Positions 46,358 through 59,256 of a stretch of 64,000 bases of DNA are shown piece by piece. The notes beneath the pieces were generated by a model. It made no database searches. It saw only the letters and a program-made list of their open reading frames with translations, and had not been told where the DNA came from. Position 1 is the first letter of the stretch. Each line of letters opens with the position of its first letter. Source of the stretch: Pholiota molesta (Eukaryota > Basidiomycota > Agaricomycetes > Agaricales > Strophariaceae); NCBI GenBank assembly GCA_014925825.1, contig JACGCK010000062.1, positions 186,001-250,000 on the forward strand, given 5' to 3'. Position numbers and translations under genes: made by a program.

Positions 46358-48096
46358 CCGCTTCAGCCACCTTCGTTCAAGTCTCAACATCTACGCATCC
46401 ATCCATGGACTGTCACTCGAACTTTGTACGGTTAAAAAGCTGTCTATCTTTTCTATGCCTCGTCGAATTGCTGTGTATGTTTTATGTCACTCTTCACCCG
46501 ATATTATTATCCCTCTTCTTCATGTGTTGTGTGTATACCACATGCCTACCTCATCACAAGCATATACACATCTGTGTGTTGTACTACATCATGTACCTTG
46601 CTATACCTTCGGACGATGTTCAGCTTCAACCGTAATTTATTACCCTTTTCTGTTTTCCCCCACTTTTCTCAGTTTCTCACCTTTACTTCGTTCATCGTTT
46701 CCTCTACTCCGATACATTATACTCCAAGTTTATTTTCCTTTGGACTCTGTTATTCGTTCATCCACATCCACGGCTCATGACTCAATTGACTATCCCACTC
46801 CGCTGTCCGCTTTCCGAATCTCCGCAAATTTGGTTCTTTTATGTTCTCGTGTCGCAGCTTTTCCGTAGCTACATCCTTTACGCAGTCTTCTGTTGCTATC
46901 GATAGCTTTTATGGCAGTGTCATCCCGCAGAATTCTTGATAGTGCTCATCCTCAGGCTCCGCGTTGGAGTATGGAGTTTGAATAAAGGGGTCCTCCTCGC
47001 GCTTTCGTGTCTGGAAGGGGAACGAGGAACGAGATCGTACAACATGGAGCCGCACCAAGCGCATATATTCAACTCCACCGTCTTATGTCAAAGCTTGGAG
47101 GTCGACAGGAACGGCGTCAAGCGCTAGGCTGTAGTACGGAACTGCTGGTATGCCTCCATAGGCGCAAGATTGAGAGAGGCGGCTAGATAAGGTGATGGGG
47201 TGCTAGGGCGCTATGGTTGACCCTAAGATCGGACGGAATCGGCAAGGTCGTACTTATGACGCCCAATGCCCATAGGGTGATGGCGGTACGAAAAAGTCGA
47301 CCGATATCAGAGGAAAGGAGGGTATCGTAAGGTAGAACGAGGTTGCGGTCCTGGATCCTTGGATGTAGTCGGAGGAGACGGGCGGGCGACTGATGGAATG
47401 ATTGGTACGGATGGGGTGCATGATGAGGCCTGTCCAGAACGCATTGACTTCGAACGTCGGTGCTCTTTCCGTCGCCGTCGAGCGTGGTAATGTCGCACTG
47501 TACATTGGTGCGTAGCGGAACAGCTAGCTGTTCTTGTGCGCAATAGAGCGGTGGAACCTTGTGGATGTTGGGCCTCTTCCTGTAAGTTCGAGGAGAGGGG
47601 GTGTTTGTCGAACTATGATGCGCAATTAGAAGGTGGGCCACTCCAAGGCCACTCACTCCATGGGCCACGAGTAAATGAAATCCACATCCTTGACGATCTT
47701 GCTGACTAGCCCTCCTGGAGAAGGCAATTATGGACAGGTAATCGAGGCGGTAATCAAGGCGGAAACTCATCGCAGTCCAATTCTAAGATCGTCGGAATCA
47801 AGGACACTGAGAAGTTCGGGATTTTCGTCACCGAAACCGCGAAGGAGCAACTGAACAATGCATCCGAGTCAGATCAATTCTCCAAAAAGACCACATACAA
47901 CTTACGAGTGCTTCAAAGCAGCAAACATTGAAGATTCTGAAAATTTGATGCAGGTTGAAGTTGATGATGATCACATAGGAAAGGATGTTCAGAATAGATG
48001 TCCGAGAAGAGATAATAATTATGGGCAATGATACAAGTGCAAGTACAACCTTGAACGCAAAATACAGAGCAAAAAAAAATAGAAATAGAAAAGTAT
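46358..48096. other. Gene-poor spacer with an unrecognised ORF
   Basis: 1.7 kb between the homeodomain-like gene and H2A. T/C-rich from about 46360 to 46870. A minus-strand ORF of 195 codons (47183-47770) is longer than most in non-coding DNA here but has no motif, no signal peptide and no neighbouring exon. I do not call it a gene. Confidence 0.4.
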
Positions 48097-48696
<600 letters not shown>

Positions 48697-48810
48697 GGTG
48701 AGTGTGGTGGTGGTGTGGGTGGTGGTGGTTAAGGTGGGTGAGCGACGAAAGGCCGGGTGGTGGTGGGGTGAAGGAAGGAGGTGTAATTGGGGACCGTCAT
48801 CGTCGAGCTG

Positions 48811-48982
48811 TATTTATACGGGAAAGAGAGAGGCCGCACGAGCCACCAAACCAGGCTGTGTAAACAACAAACGAAATAAGGTTCAGCACACGCCCAGGCA
48901 CACGTGATGCGCGCACCGCGCCAAAATGATCAACAAAGACGCGACATTTCAAACACGGACAAACGAACGCGCCTCTATATAA
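48811..48982. promoter_or_regulatory. Bidirectional H2A/H2B promoter with two TATA boxes
   Basis: The 340-bp region between the two ATGs holds TATAAATA on the minus strand (48811-48818, about 115 bp before the H2A ATG) and TATATAA on the plus strand (48976-48982, about 55 bp before the H2B ATG). CACGTG lies at 48901. It would give balanced H2A and H2B expression. Confidence 0.6.
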
Positions 48983-49036
48983 TCCCTCGCCTCCATTCCA
49001 CACCACACACCACCTCCTTCGCCCTCATCATCACCA

Positions 49037-49640
49037 ATGGCCCCCAAACCCGCTTCCACTGCCGGCAAAGCCCCCGCCTCCACCGCCTCCAAGGCCCCCG
49101 CCAAATCCACAGAGGGCGCCAAGGCAGCGAAGAAGACTTCGAAGGCCGCTGCCCCCGCTGACGGCGAGAAGAAGAAGAGAAAGAAGGTCCGAAAGGAGAC
49201 TTACTCATCCTACATCTACAAGGGTATGTTATCCGCCTCTCTTCTCGCGTCGCCTTCGCTCACTCTACGCGATCCAGTCCTCAAGCAGGTCCACCCTGAT
49301 ACTGGTATCTCGAATAAGGCGATGGCTATTCTCAACAGCTTCGTCAACGATATCTTCGAACGCATTGCCACTGAGGCTTCCAGTACGTTTCCTTTTGCCT
49401 TTCTCTCTTTGCAGCTTCTCATTGTTCTATTCTTCAGAACTCGCTGCTTACTCCAAGAAGTCAACGATCTCCTCCCGCGAAATCCAAACATCCGTCCGCC
49501 TTATCCTCCCTGGTGAACTCGCCAAGCACGCCATCTCAGAAGGCACCAAGTCAGTAACGAGTACGTCTTCTTTACTCTTTCACGCCCTATTTGTCTCTGA
49601 CTTTTGGTCTGCAGAGTTCTCATCAGCGGGAGCCAAGTAG
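49037..49640 (+). CDS. H2B: Histone H2B
   Basis: Core nucleosome histone, divergent from H2A. Four exons, 49037-49223, 49278-49382, 49438-49560 and 49615-49640, give 146 aa. A Lys/Ala/Pro-rich N-terminal tail leads to [68 protein letters not shown] and [15 protein letters not shown]. The Lys in the last motif is the H2B monoubiquitination site in yeasts. All junctions hold frame. Confidence 0.95.
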
Positions 49641-50861
49641 ATGTTTCTTTTTCGTCCTCTAGCTATCATTATGGTTTCGGTGTATATCATTGTATTTATT
49701 TAATCCATTCTCATTTCTCTTGCCCTCCATCCAGTGTGATCCGCTCTTGTTATCATCCAATATAAATACTGCTAAGTGTGACTGTATACGGCTTTAGCAG
49801 CAATGGCGGTATGGCGGTTCTTTCTGCTTGTTTCGTGCGTGTCTCTGTTTCTTGAACTGGCCCCAATGCTTGGTTTCACGCAGGTAACGAACGCTAGCGC
49901 TTGCTGCTTTGTGATACGGAAGGCCTTGAGATACTGCTTGAAGGCCTCAAGTTTGGGCCACAAAATGCCACTGACAACAGCAATTTCCCTTCAAGTTTAC
50001 AACTCTGACTGTTGTCCCCATCTGAATCGCTCGCTCAGCAAATTCATATCTAGGCGATTGGAGCTATATCAGACCCACATAAAGATATCAACTTTATTGC
50101 ATTCCTCAGAATACGCTCTAGGATTGCTCTAGGAACTCACCCCGCTACTCGACGCATGGAACGGTCACCGGTCTACAAGTTGGATTCTGCGTAAGCAGGT
50201 CTCCTATTTCTGCCCGCTGCAGCACTCTCAAGCAATTTCGGTTCTTTACGTCGCTCTTTTTGCTTGGCTAATTGTTCTTACAGTAAAAACACGGATTTCG
50301 ACTCGTCGTTGGGGCTTCATCTAGCTTCATCGCACTTCGAATTCCGAAAAACATCTACATGTCAAGTAGGTCTGCCGTGAACGTCTTGAAGAATTGAATA
50401 CCGCTTGTATCCAATTCTAGTTCAGTGCGTCATCGTTCCGCTGCAGTCGGTCTTAATGCGACAAAATCAGGGGGAACGATGTGTCCGTCTATCGTAAAAC
50501 TCACTCAAACTCACTCAACATTCATTGGTTGAGCAAGCATCATTTCCCAACGACTTTATATGCTTTGATGGCACAGGTTCCAGGGATTTCAGGTCCCATT
50601 GCGGTGCTGATATCCAAACTTGGCACGACATGGGCGTCTAGATGTCTATCATAGTGATTATCCCATTGACAAGCTGGGTTGATCTGTCAAGTTCTCGGAA
50701 TGGGCGCGGTAATCTTGTTTTCCTGCGCACCTTTTTTTCTTATTCATATATATAGGCGCAATTTGTAGCACGGGCGCTCCAAGTTCTAGTCCACCGTATG
50801 AAGTTTTTGATCCGTTCGCACGATCACTAAACGCCTAATCGGAAATCCTGCGGTCGCATTG
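49641..50861. other. Non-coding spacer
   Basis: 3' flank of H2B and 5' region of the Zn2Cys6 gene. Nothing coding is supported. Confidence 0.45.
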
Positions 50862-53800
50862 ATGAAAACGAAGACCTCTGGCTCTGGTAACCCTCGTGGA
50901 CGCGGAAAATACCATCCCGCATGCGATGTGTGTGCGAGAAAGTAAGCATCATCAAGTTTTGCCGTGGAAAAAAACACTCATCAGCTGGCAGGAAGATCGG
51001 GTGCGACGGCAATCAACCTGTGTGCCAACCATGTCGCCAACAAGGCCGCGAGCTCGAAGTGCGTATTTCGTCTGCTAGGAAGGATGTTTGCTAGATATTT
51101 ATTGTCTATGACAGTGTACGTGGACCAAGAAACCAGCGCGCAAACCGCGGACGGAGCAGCACTTCGAGGCCATGCACAAGCACGCAGCGAGTCTCCGAGT
51201 GCGAGCTCTGGAATGGAGGAAATACGCCGATTATTTGGAGTCCCAGCTGGGCCAATCCGTGCATCGAAGCGGTGAATTTCGTGCCTCGCGACCCTCAGAC
51301 ACCGATGGGCTATTAGGCCCATCGCCCGACATACTCGACTACGAACTTGACCTGGCCAGCGATGATGATGGTGCTTCGGACCCTGGAAATCGCGCAAAGG
51401 AGCTGTGTATTCCTTTGCAGAGTCTGAAGGTACGATACATTCTTCATTCTGCTCTCCGATCACGTCTCACGTCGCTATCACTAGCTTGAAGAGAATGGGT
51501 TCCTCCACCACTACGGCAATCCCTCTCCTTTCCGATTTGAACACGTAGAACCACCGCCACCGTCCACGCAGCTGTCTCGATTTCCCGCTCTCGCGCAGCA
51601 ACCCGATGCCACCTATGTGTTGCTCACAGACGACGCCCCAGACCATCACTACAATCCCGACTTCGATTGGTCACGACATCTCCCGGACGTAGTATCGTTG
51701 GACCGTAGAACCCACGATAAGTGAGTATATGCACAGTGTATTCTCCCCCATTACAATCTCATTGAACTCCTGCGGATTACATAGAGCACTTGATTTAATT
51801 TTCAAGTTTTTCACATCATGGTGTCTCCGTGTCGTCCCTGCGCTTTTTCTAAGGGATATGTATCGTTCATTGTCTGTTCCCGCCTCCCATCCCTCACCAA
51901 AGACCCCACACTATTCACCGATGCTCCATAACGCCTTGGTGGCGCTTGGACTGGCGTTTGTAGACGATCAGAAGTTACGAGACCTCAAGTCTCGGCAGTA
52001 CTTTGCCAACAAAGCGAAGAGCTATATCGAGAGCGAGTGCAGCAAACCTAATTTGAGTGTTGTCAATGCACTATCCATTCTGGCAAGTTTCCATAGTTCC
52101 AAAGGTGATCAAACATTAGGTTACTTGTTCTTCGGTATGTGTATCTCCCCTTATTTAATATCAGCAATTGATTGTTCGCAGGGATGAGTGCCAGGATGGC
52201 CCAAGCTTGTAAGCTTCGATTCTCCTTCTAATCTTTTCTGAATCTTACGACTTTCTTAGTGGGGTTGAGTGTTGACTGCTCCGAATGGGTGAAAGGAGGA
52301 TTAATGGACGAGTCCGAGCTGCTAGATCGTCGATGGACACACTGGACAACCTTCACACAGGCAAGTTGTTTCTTTCTCCGAGGTATTAGTTCCTCACATG
52401 TTTTGCGTAGGATGTGTGTTGGTCCCTTTATGTAGGCCGTGAATTTTGTATACCTACACCCACCACCGACACCGAGGCCTTCAAGGCTATTTCGAAGCCC
52501 TTGGTCGACTATGATTATGACCGACTGCCGTGGGTGCATCCGTCGTCCAAGCTCGAACCTCAGCCAAACTACTTGACGAAGACGTTCGAGGCGACGTGCG
52601 AGCTGCTGACCATCGCGCGGCGTATTATGGATGTAGTGTACGTCTTTATGTTTTTTTGTGTGACAATAACTTACCCTTTTTCCTATAGTAACCGTTTGGA
52701 CAGGTCCCACAGCCGTCCATTGGCCATTGACGAGCTGATCACTGAGATTGAGTCAATACACGTCTTGCTTTTCATTCCCTTCGAAGTGCTAACTTGTGTG
52801 CAATTTGTAGCCTCAATCTTAATACATGGAAAGGTGGATTATCCCCTGAGCTTGACATCACCCATAAATCGCGACAGACCGCAACGCCGCACAAGCTCAT
52901 GATGCATCTTGCCTACTGGTGGCTCTTTATTCTCCTGCACCGTCCTTTCTTCCAGCGCAAGGGACGACTAATATACAGTAATGACCGGGAAATCGATCAC
53001 GTCAAGGTATTGTTTTTCCAAAAAGTTCCATTGCAATTGTTGATCTAGTCGCTTCGTCAGCTTTGTCGGAGAGCAGCCGAAAATATAATGGAACTACTCA
53101 TGACTTGGCGCTCTCTTTATACCCTCCGCTACTGCCCTATCACTCTCATCCAGACCGTCTTTTCCGCTGGGACGGTCTACCTGCTTACTGGAATGCAGGC
53201 GAGCACCGGTGTTCGTGTCGCCCAGAAGGAGCTCGGCCATTCTATCCGCCAACAGGAACTTGTTCTGGAATACCTGAACGAGATCGGCAAGTCCTGGCAA
53301 TGTGCCACCAACATTGCAGGTATTATGAAGAACCTCATGAACGAGCAGCTGGAGCCCCTCCTTCAGCGCAGGATCTCGTCCTCCGGTGGTGCTCTTTTAC
53401 CGCCCGCAAGGGGAATTAATGACAACGACGATGACTCCAGTCCCTCTTATCCCTCGTCTAAAAGCCGTGACCGACGCCAGTCTTCTTCAATGAGGCCCAA
53501 GCAACACCGTATGGACACTCATTCTCACAATCACCCTACAAACGACACCTCTGATCCTTCTTTTGCTACGCATCATGCATCCCTTTCTCCTAACATCACC
53601 GTTTCTCATGACGAACAGAATATATCCACCTATGCCGTCTCTTCCTCTTCTGGTCTTTCGCGTTCTGCTCCCATTCCTATTCAAGCTGGCAATTCATCTT
53701 TTGCGTCTAATAGTCAATCCAGTCTCCATCCCAGCTTCACTGATTCTTCACTCCAGCGTCGCTCCCACCTATTCAGTTGCGGCTCCGGCAGTCCCATCGT

Positions 53801-54328
53801 CCCTGACGTCGGATCTCTTTATGGCGCTAGTGTACTTTCATCTTCCGCTTCGACCTCATTCTCCCTGGACGATACAAATATCGGCGTTTATGGCCAAGCC
53901 ATGGCTAATCCATCTCCAATTCTGGATGAACTCGCCTTCTCCGGCAGCGGTCACGCTGCCAGTCACCTGTTCCAGGAGAACAGCGCCTCGTTTGATATTC
54001 TGCAGGAGCTCGGGACAGGCCAGTCGTACCAGTCTTTATCGTCTGCTAATGAGTACAGCGGTCAAGAAATTTCGGAGATTTTGGGTATGTTAGGCGGGGG
54101 ACCCTGTCGATGGCGCCCTCAGCACCCTTTGTCGGGCTCAATTTTAACTCTACCGTGCCGCTTTCACCTGAACCTACGGTCGCATTTGAATCGCCACAAA
54201 CGTCCTTCAGTAGGACTGGCTTTGCCGATTACGGTTCTTCCGTGGCCTTCGAAGATCTTGCGAACCGCGATACTGATATGGATGACGGCGCAATATGGGA
54301 TGTTTGGGCCCAGACCACGGAGAGATAG
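50862..54328 (+). CDS. Zn2Cys6 transcription factor with fungal_trans domain
   Basis: Nuclear regulator. Exon 1 (50862-50941), exon 2 (50992-51058) and exon 3 from 51115 together encode a zinc cluster with spacing C-x2-C-x6-C-x6-C-x2-C-x8-C (CDVCARKK, then IGCDGNQPVC, QPC and EC), followed by a basic linker and a helical dimerisation segment (ALEWRKYADYLESQL). The middle homology region contains ALGLAFVDDQKLRDLKSR and HLAYWWLFILLHRPFFQRKG, diagnostic of the fungal_trans domain. A Ser/Pro/His-rich C-terminus ends at 54328 with WAQTTER. A single G appears to be missing in the GGGGG run at about 54095-54100; without it the frame ends four bases later in an unlikely tail. About nine introns. Regulated pathway unknown. 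Confidence 0.85.
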
Positions 54329-55210
54329 TTGACATTAATATATTCAGTGCTGTCACCGATCGATACTAAGTAGGTAGCTTTTGATCCTTCTATAGTGGGT
54401 GCAGAAGCAGACTGATCTTTTGTCAATACACCATTCATAGGGCTGATAAAGATATTCTAATTCTTGCATAATACATATATATTACTGACCTTCTATTCGC
54501 CGCAGTCGTCTACATGACGGCTTCAGCGCTGTCTTGGCAGCATGAAGCTGATATCGGGGATCGTCCTTCACATAGATACATATCACAATACTAGATTACA
54601 ATCTAGCTGGAGCCTGGCGTTGATGGATTTCAATCAATGGCTGATAAACCCTAGGCTGAGGTTGCGGTAGTAGACTTGTCGAAGAAGAACGGCTCCAAAA
54701 AGCAAGATGGATAGATAGTGACATTGTCTCAATGTCTATCTTGTGGGATGAGTGGATGGTGAAATATAGTATGACATGCAAACGTACTAGATGCCTGAAT
54801 TAAATTCAAAGATCGATCCTACATAAATGTCAACTGAGGCTATGAGCGACATTGTGGGTGGCTAAATGTAATTGCTCACATATAAGTCGTGCTGGAGAAC
54901 TTAGCTCTTGGACATAGAAAGAAGTGTTATTAACGTTACTTACCGAGTTTCGGCTGAATATAGGCATACATACATCAAGATTCGAGGAGTTGAGTCATTT
55001 ACTGGACTAAATATAGCGCTACGCAACTTGAATGATCGAGTCCTTCAACCGCATGGGTATCGTACATATAGTATACAGTCATCAGATACGGGAGACTGCC
55101 ACGCCACAGCAGGTGTCTGGCCAATTGTATATAAGGACCACAAGTTCGAAACCAAAGTCCACAATCTCCAATTTCGACGAACTTGAATTAACTTCATAAC
55201 CTACAGCATC
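54329..55210. other. Non-coding spacer
   Basis: 3' flank of the regulator gene and promoter of the NmrA-like gene. Only short unrelated ORFs are present. Confidence 0.5.
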
Positions 55211-56177
55211 ATGACAATCCTCATTACAGGCGCAACTGGAAGAGTGGGCAAGAGCGTCGTCAACATCTTGCATAGTGCTGGTATACCCATTCTTCTGGCT
55301 ACGCGCTCCGGTACTGGCGAGAGTCCAATCAAGGCCGTGAAGTTCGACTGGCTCGACAAGACTACGTACGGCGCTCCGTTTGAGGCAGATTCCCACATCG
55401 ACAAGGTGTTCCTTATTCAGCCCCCAGTGTTCGACTCTCTTGCCTACGTCAAGCCTTTTGTAGAGCTCGGAATCACAAAAGGGGTCAAGCGATTTGTCTT
55501 CGTTAGCTCTAGCGCCCTCAAGAAAGGCGACTTTGTGCACGGCAAAGTGCACGAGTATCTTGAAGGTCTTGGAATCGACTACGCTATCTTGCGGCCAACG
55601 TCGTTCATAGGTATGGAATTTTGAATGGCGATAAAATTATTGCGAAGAAATGAGGAAGGCTGACTTATCTTTCGTAGAAAACTTCGGCACTTTTTTTTGC
55701 TACGGTATTCGGGAGATGGACCAAATCTTCACTGCAAGTGGAGATGGTAAATTAGCCTTGGTCTCAGTCGATGATGTAGCCGAAGCAGCGCGCGATGCTT
55801 TACTCGCGGAGAAGAGCCCAAACAGCGATATCGAAATCGTAGGCACGCAACTCTACTCATACGACGAGGTTCGTCTTTTTCCACCATTGTATTAAGGTCA
55901 ATTCGACTGAACCAAAACCATTGAAATAGGCGGTTGCGCTTTTGAGCGAGGTTATCGATCGGAAGATAACGCACAAGAAGCTCGCGCTCGAGAATTTTCA
56001 ACAGGCCCTGCAGGGTTTCGGAATAGAGGAGAAGTACGCAGGAATGGTGGCATATATTGATGTCCAGACTGCAGCAGGAATTCAGGAAGCCATTACCAAG
56101 ACCCCGGTGTGTTTGTTGGAAAGCGTACTCTGCTCGACTACTTCAAGGCCAACAAAGACATATGGATTAAAGCCTAG
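55211..56177 (+). CDS. NmrA-like NAD(P)-binding protein
   Basis: Short-chain dehydrogenase-like fold of the NmrA group, a mix of redox sensors and reductases (for example ergot-alkaloid EasG-type). The start MTILITGATGRVGKSVV at 55211 shows the TGATGxVG dinucleotide-binding motif. Next come LATRSGTGE, VKFDWLDKTTYGAPF, FLIQPPVFD, KRFVFVSSSALKKG, IDYAILRPTSFI, then after introns LVSVDDVAEAARDALL and AGMVAYIDVQTAAGI. The expected C-terminal YFKANKDIWIKA ends at 56177 but needs a one-base change at about 56107; otherwise the frame runs to 56184. The catalytic YxxxK of classical SDRs is absent, as usual for NmrA. It may regulate the nearby Zn2Cys6 gene, an untested inference. Confidence 0.75.
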
Positions 56178-56184
56178 TTTCTAA

Positions 56185-56531
56185 GTTTTTGTGTAATGTA
56201 AATTACAGCTTTTGTATGACATACTGCAGTGTGCACTTACAACGAGCCTGGCGCGATGCGGCACTGACGCAAATAATTGCTTACAGGTCTTAAGATAAGT
56301 AGTCGAACGCTTGGAACAATGTATAGCTATCAAAGCAATGGCACTCAGGCTCTGTCGCTGACAGAACGGTGTGCCTTGGGCTTGCAAAACCAACCTTAAT
56401 AGTCAGGTAAGATTTCAGCATGTGCCATGAATGATATAGTGCAGCCCACGAAATTGCATACCAATGAAAACAATTTTCCCCAAACAATCTTGGGAACACC
56501 AAAAAAACCGAAGATCCTCCAACCAACTCGC
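56185..56531. other. 3' flank and start of the duplicated unit
   Basis: 3' flank of the NmrA-like gene up to about 56365, then the 3' portion of the first duplicated unit. No coding sequence. Confidence 0.5.
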
Positions 56532-57035
56532 TCAACAAAACACAACCGTGGAAGAAGGACGGCGCTTCTTGAGGTAACGTTTGGGAGGCGCAGTGTCCGG
56601 AATTCCGCGTACAACATTTTTAGGCCGCGTTGGAAGGGGGGCATGCGCGTTATGCCGATTCTTGCTCATGACAGTTGCTTTTACCGCATTCGCTGGGCAC
56701 AAACCCAAATCGTGATTAGTTACCAGTACTCCAGTCGTCTGGTACATATAATACGAGCATTAATTTGAAACCGCTCTTAGAGACCATGACAAAGTATCAC
56801 ATACCCTGCTGTAGGTGCAGTAGAGGCCGTTAGGATTCACTCCAGAAATGAGTGGGTACGCGCAGAAGATGGGGTTCGAGGTCACATCACTGTTTCCGAG
56901 GGGAAGCCCAAGTGTATTCGTAGGAGGGCAGATATATGTAGATGGGATCGTCGATGGAGTGTCGCGAGCACGAATGAGAACTGCCATGCTGATAAGGAAG
57001 GAAAAGAAGTAGAAGTTGGACATGTAGCGGGTCAT
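56532..57035 (-). pseudogene. Small secreted protein, copy A (premature stop)
   Basis: Copy of the gene at 57996-58499. The start MTRYMSNFYFFSFLISMAVL at 57035 gives a signal peptide, then STYICPPTNTLGLPLGN and CTYSRVCDTLSWSLRAV. At 56760-56762 a TAA replaces the glutamate codon (GAA) found in copy B, truncating the protein after about 91 residues, although the downstream part (YQTTGVLV, GLCPANAV, PLTRPKN-like positions) remains readable. No function known. Confidence 0.65.
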
Positions 57036-57309
57036 GGGTCGTCCGGCTTGTGTTAAATGGGTAGTTAAACACTCGGCGTCTCTGAGTAGGCGAGGATTAG
57101 ATTTGAACAACGAGCGCAAGATAGCAGGTCAGCTCGAAAAAATTCTTGTATATTCCTTTGATCCTGTCAGCCATAGCAGAAACAGAATCGTGTCAGGCAT
57201 GGTCTTAGAAAGCTCAAAGCCCAGTGAAGACCGGCTTTGCGGCAGGGTGATTGGGTCTGCATCGCTCTGCTCGGCAATGCGGCAAATATGCGCTGAGCTG
57301 CCTTGAGCT

Positions 57310-57800
57310 GCATATGAATAAGGTAAGGCCGACAAGTGGCATGGCCCGCTACCAGTAAAACTTTGATAGTCCAAGTGCATTAGATTGTAGGGCACAAAAA
57401 TCCAAAGAAAAAGTTTATGAAGATACTAGTACTTATGCTTATTTCTCCCGTTTGCAGGCCTCGTAAACATGAAAGGCTGAAATAAAACTTCAAACTAGGC
57501 CTCAAGTAAAAAGAGAAAAATCAAATCAGATGTTCAGAGCTGTTGAAAAGTGGACCATGTTTCGCAGAACAAAGAGAGAGTTGGATATGGAGACGGGAAC
57601 CCGGCCCGAAAAGGCGTTACGTGGGAAAAATGTGATGGTAACACTCATTTTCACAAAAGGCCCCGCAAAAGCGTGACAGCAGTTTTGCCCCTAAGACCCT
57701 TACCTAAAGGTAGCGGGAATTAATTCTCAGAGTGGCGCGGATCGTCCCAGATGTTGGATTTATGAATGTGAATTGAGATCCTTGGAAGTTCTGACTTAAC
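57310..57800. other. Unique DNA between duplicated units
   Basis: Not shared by the two units as far as I can align them. AT-rich with no ORF of interest. It is too short and featureless to call an insertion element. Confidence 0.4.
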
Positions 57801-57995
57801 CGCAGTCGATTGTCGATGCACAGAGAGCCTTGGGCTTGCACAACAAACCTTAATAGTCAGGGTACATCTCTAGCATGAATGATACAGTGTAACCCACGAA
57901 ATTGCATATCAATGGTGAATGGGTAAATATAAACAATTTTGTCGAAACAATCTTGGGAACACCAAAAAAAAACGGAGCCCCTCCAACTAACTCGC

Positions 57996-58499
57996 TCAAT
58001 GAAACACAACATTTGAAGAGGCACGGCGCTTTTTGAGGTAAGGCTTGTGAGCCGTAGCGTCCGGAATCCCGCGTACAACATTTTTAGGCCGCGTTGGAAG
58101 GGGGGCATGTGCAATATGCAGATCCTTGCTCATGCCAGTTGTTCTAACCGCATTCGCTGGGCACAAACCTGCATCGTGATCCTGTACCAATACTCCAGTC
58201 GTCTGGTAGATAAAATATGAGCATTCATTTGGAACCGCTCTTAGAGACCAAGAAATAGTATCGCATACCCTGCTGTAGGTGCAGTAGAAGTCGTTAGGAT
58301 TCTCTCCAGCAACGGCTGGGTACGAGCAGAAGATGGGGTCCGTGGTCAGATTGCTCTCTCCGAGGGGAAACCCAAGTGCATCCTGAGGAGGGCAGGTATA
58401 TGCGGATGGCATCGTTGATGGACTGTCGCGAGCACGAATGAGAACTGCCATGCTGATAAGGATGGCGAAGAAGTTGAAGTTGAACATATAGCGGGTCAT
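57996..58499 (-). CDS. Small secreted protein, copy B (intact)
   Basis: Full-length member of the tandem pair, about 167 aa from MTRYM at 58499 (or 163 aa from the internal Met at 58487). A signal peptide (FNFFAILISMAVLIRA) precedes a mature region with cysteines in YTCPPQDALG, FCSYPAV, YCTYSRVCDTISW, ECSYFIYQTTGVLV and GLCPANAV, six in total in the conserved part. The C-terminus is basic (LKKRRASSN). The pattern fits a disulfide-stabilised small secreted protein. I recognise the general type (agaricomycete secreted proteins of unknown role) but no named family. Confidence 0.65.
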   Translation of the reverse strand: MTRYMFNFNFFAILISMAVLIRARDSPSTMPSAYTCPPQDALGFPLGESNLTTDPIFCSYPAVAGENPNDFYCTYSRVCDTISWSLRAVPNECSYFIYQTTGVLVQDHDAGLCPANAVRTTGMSKDLHIAHAPLPTRPKNVVRGIPDATAHKPYLKKRRASSNVVFH

Positions 58500-59256
58500 G
58501 GCTCGTCGGGGTTGTGTTAGATGGGTAGTTAAACACTTGGCGTCTCTGGGGGGGGGGCAAGGATATAATGTAATCAACGAGCGCAATATGTAAGGTCGGC
58601 TCGGGGAAGTACTTATACATTCCTTTAATCTTGTCAGCCATAGGAGAAACAAAACTGGCAGGCTCATAGGGCGAAAAGAGTCCAGATCTGTGACAGCCAT
58701 ACATAGTTTTGTTCGCCGCTTTAGGCTCTAATTTTCTACTGCAAACTGGTGCAGGCATGTGTGGCCCTATGCATATGGAAGACTAGCGCACTGGCTCACA
58801 GTGAATCGGAATCCTGCCAAGGCTGGAAATGTATGTGATCCAGAACTTCCTGAGTCCTTACGCCACCTCTGCGCCTCTGACATCTAATCTATATATGCAA
58901 AAATATTCTGTGCATATCTTTGATGCATTTTGGAAAGCTTTTATTCACAGCCGGAAGAGATTGGTGATAGTATTTTTGCGGATCAGTGGGGACTGGTGGT
59001 AGCAATCTAAATTTAGTACAGAGAGATCTTTGATGCCACAGTCCCGTGACTCGGATTGTCGCTTGGCATGTCATGTGGCTGTGCAAAGTCCAATCAATAT
59101 TGCTCTTCCGCTTCTTCTTGTCTTCACAACTTTCGAGGGCTCTTACGAGTTCGCGGCTGAACAAGCTCTCAACCTATTCATTTCTTGGTTACTTGTCCTA
59201 AAGTCGCACTTCTTTTCATTAATTCACCTCTGTTCGAGCCTCAACGAGCCCTATTC
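58500..59256. other. Non-coding spacer and RAD52 promoter
   Basis: Upstream of copy B on the minus strand and of RAD52 on the plus strand. A run of nine or ten G at about 58549 marks an insertion relative to copy A. No coding sequence was seen. Confidence 0.5.

Larger units (their letters stand above)
56365..58660. repeat. Direct tandem duplication of a secreted-protein gene unit
   Basis: Two units of about 840 bp (roughly 56365-57200 and 57825-58660) are clearly alignable along their length, including coding sequence, 3' flank and part of the upstream DNA, with about 600 bp of unique DNA between them. Similarity extends across non-coding flanks, so this is a recent segmental duplication rather than only conserved coding sequence. 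Confidence 0.7.

Noticed and set aside
45245..46390. 381-codon minus-strand ORF rich in Arg and Val
   Set aside because: Antisense shadow of the high-GC homeodomain-like gene. The sense strand has splice junctions that keep frame across four exons; this ORF has none.
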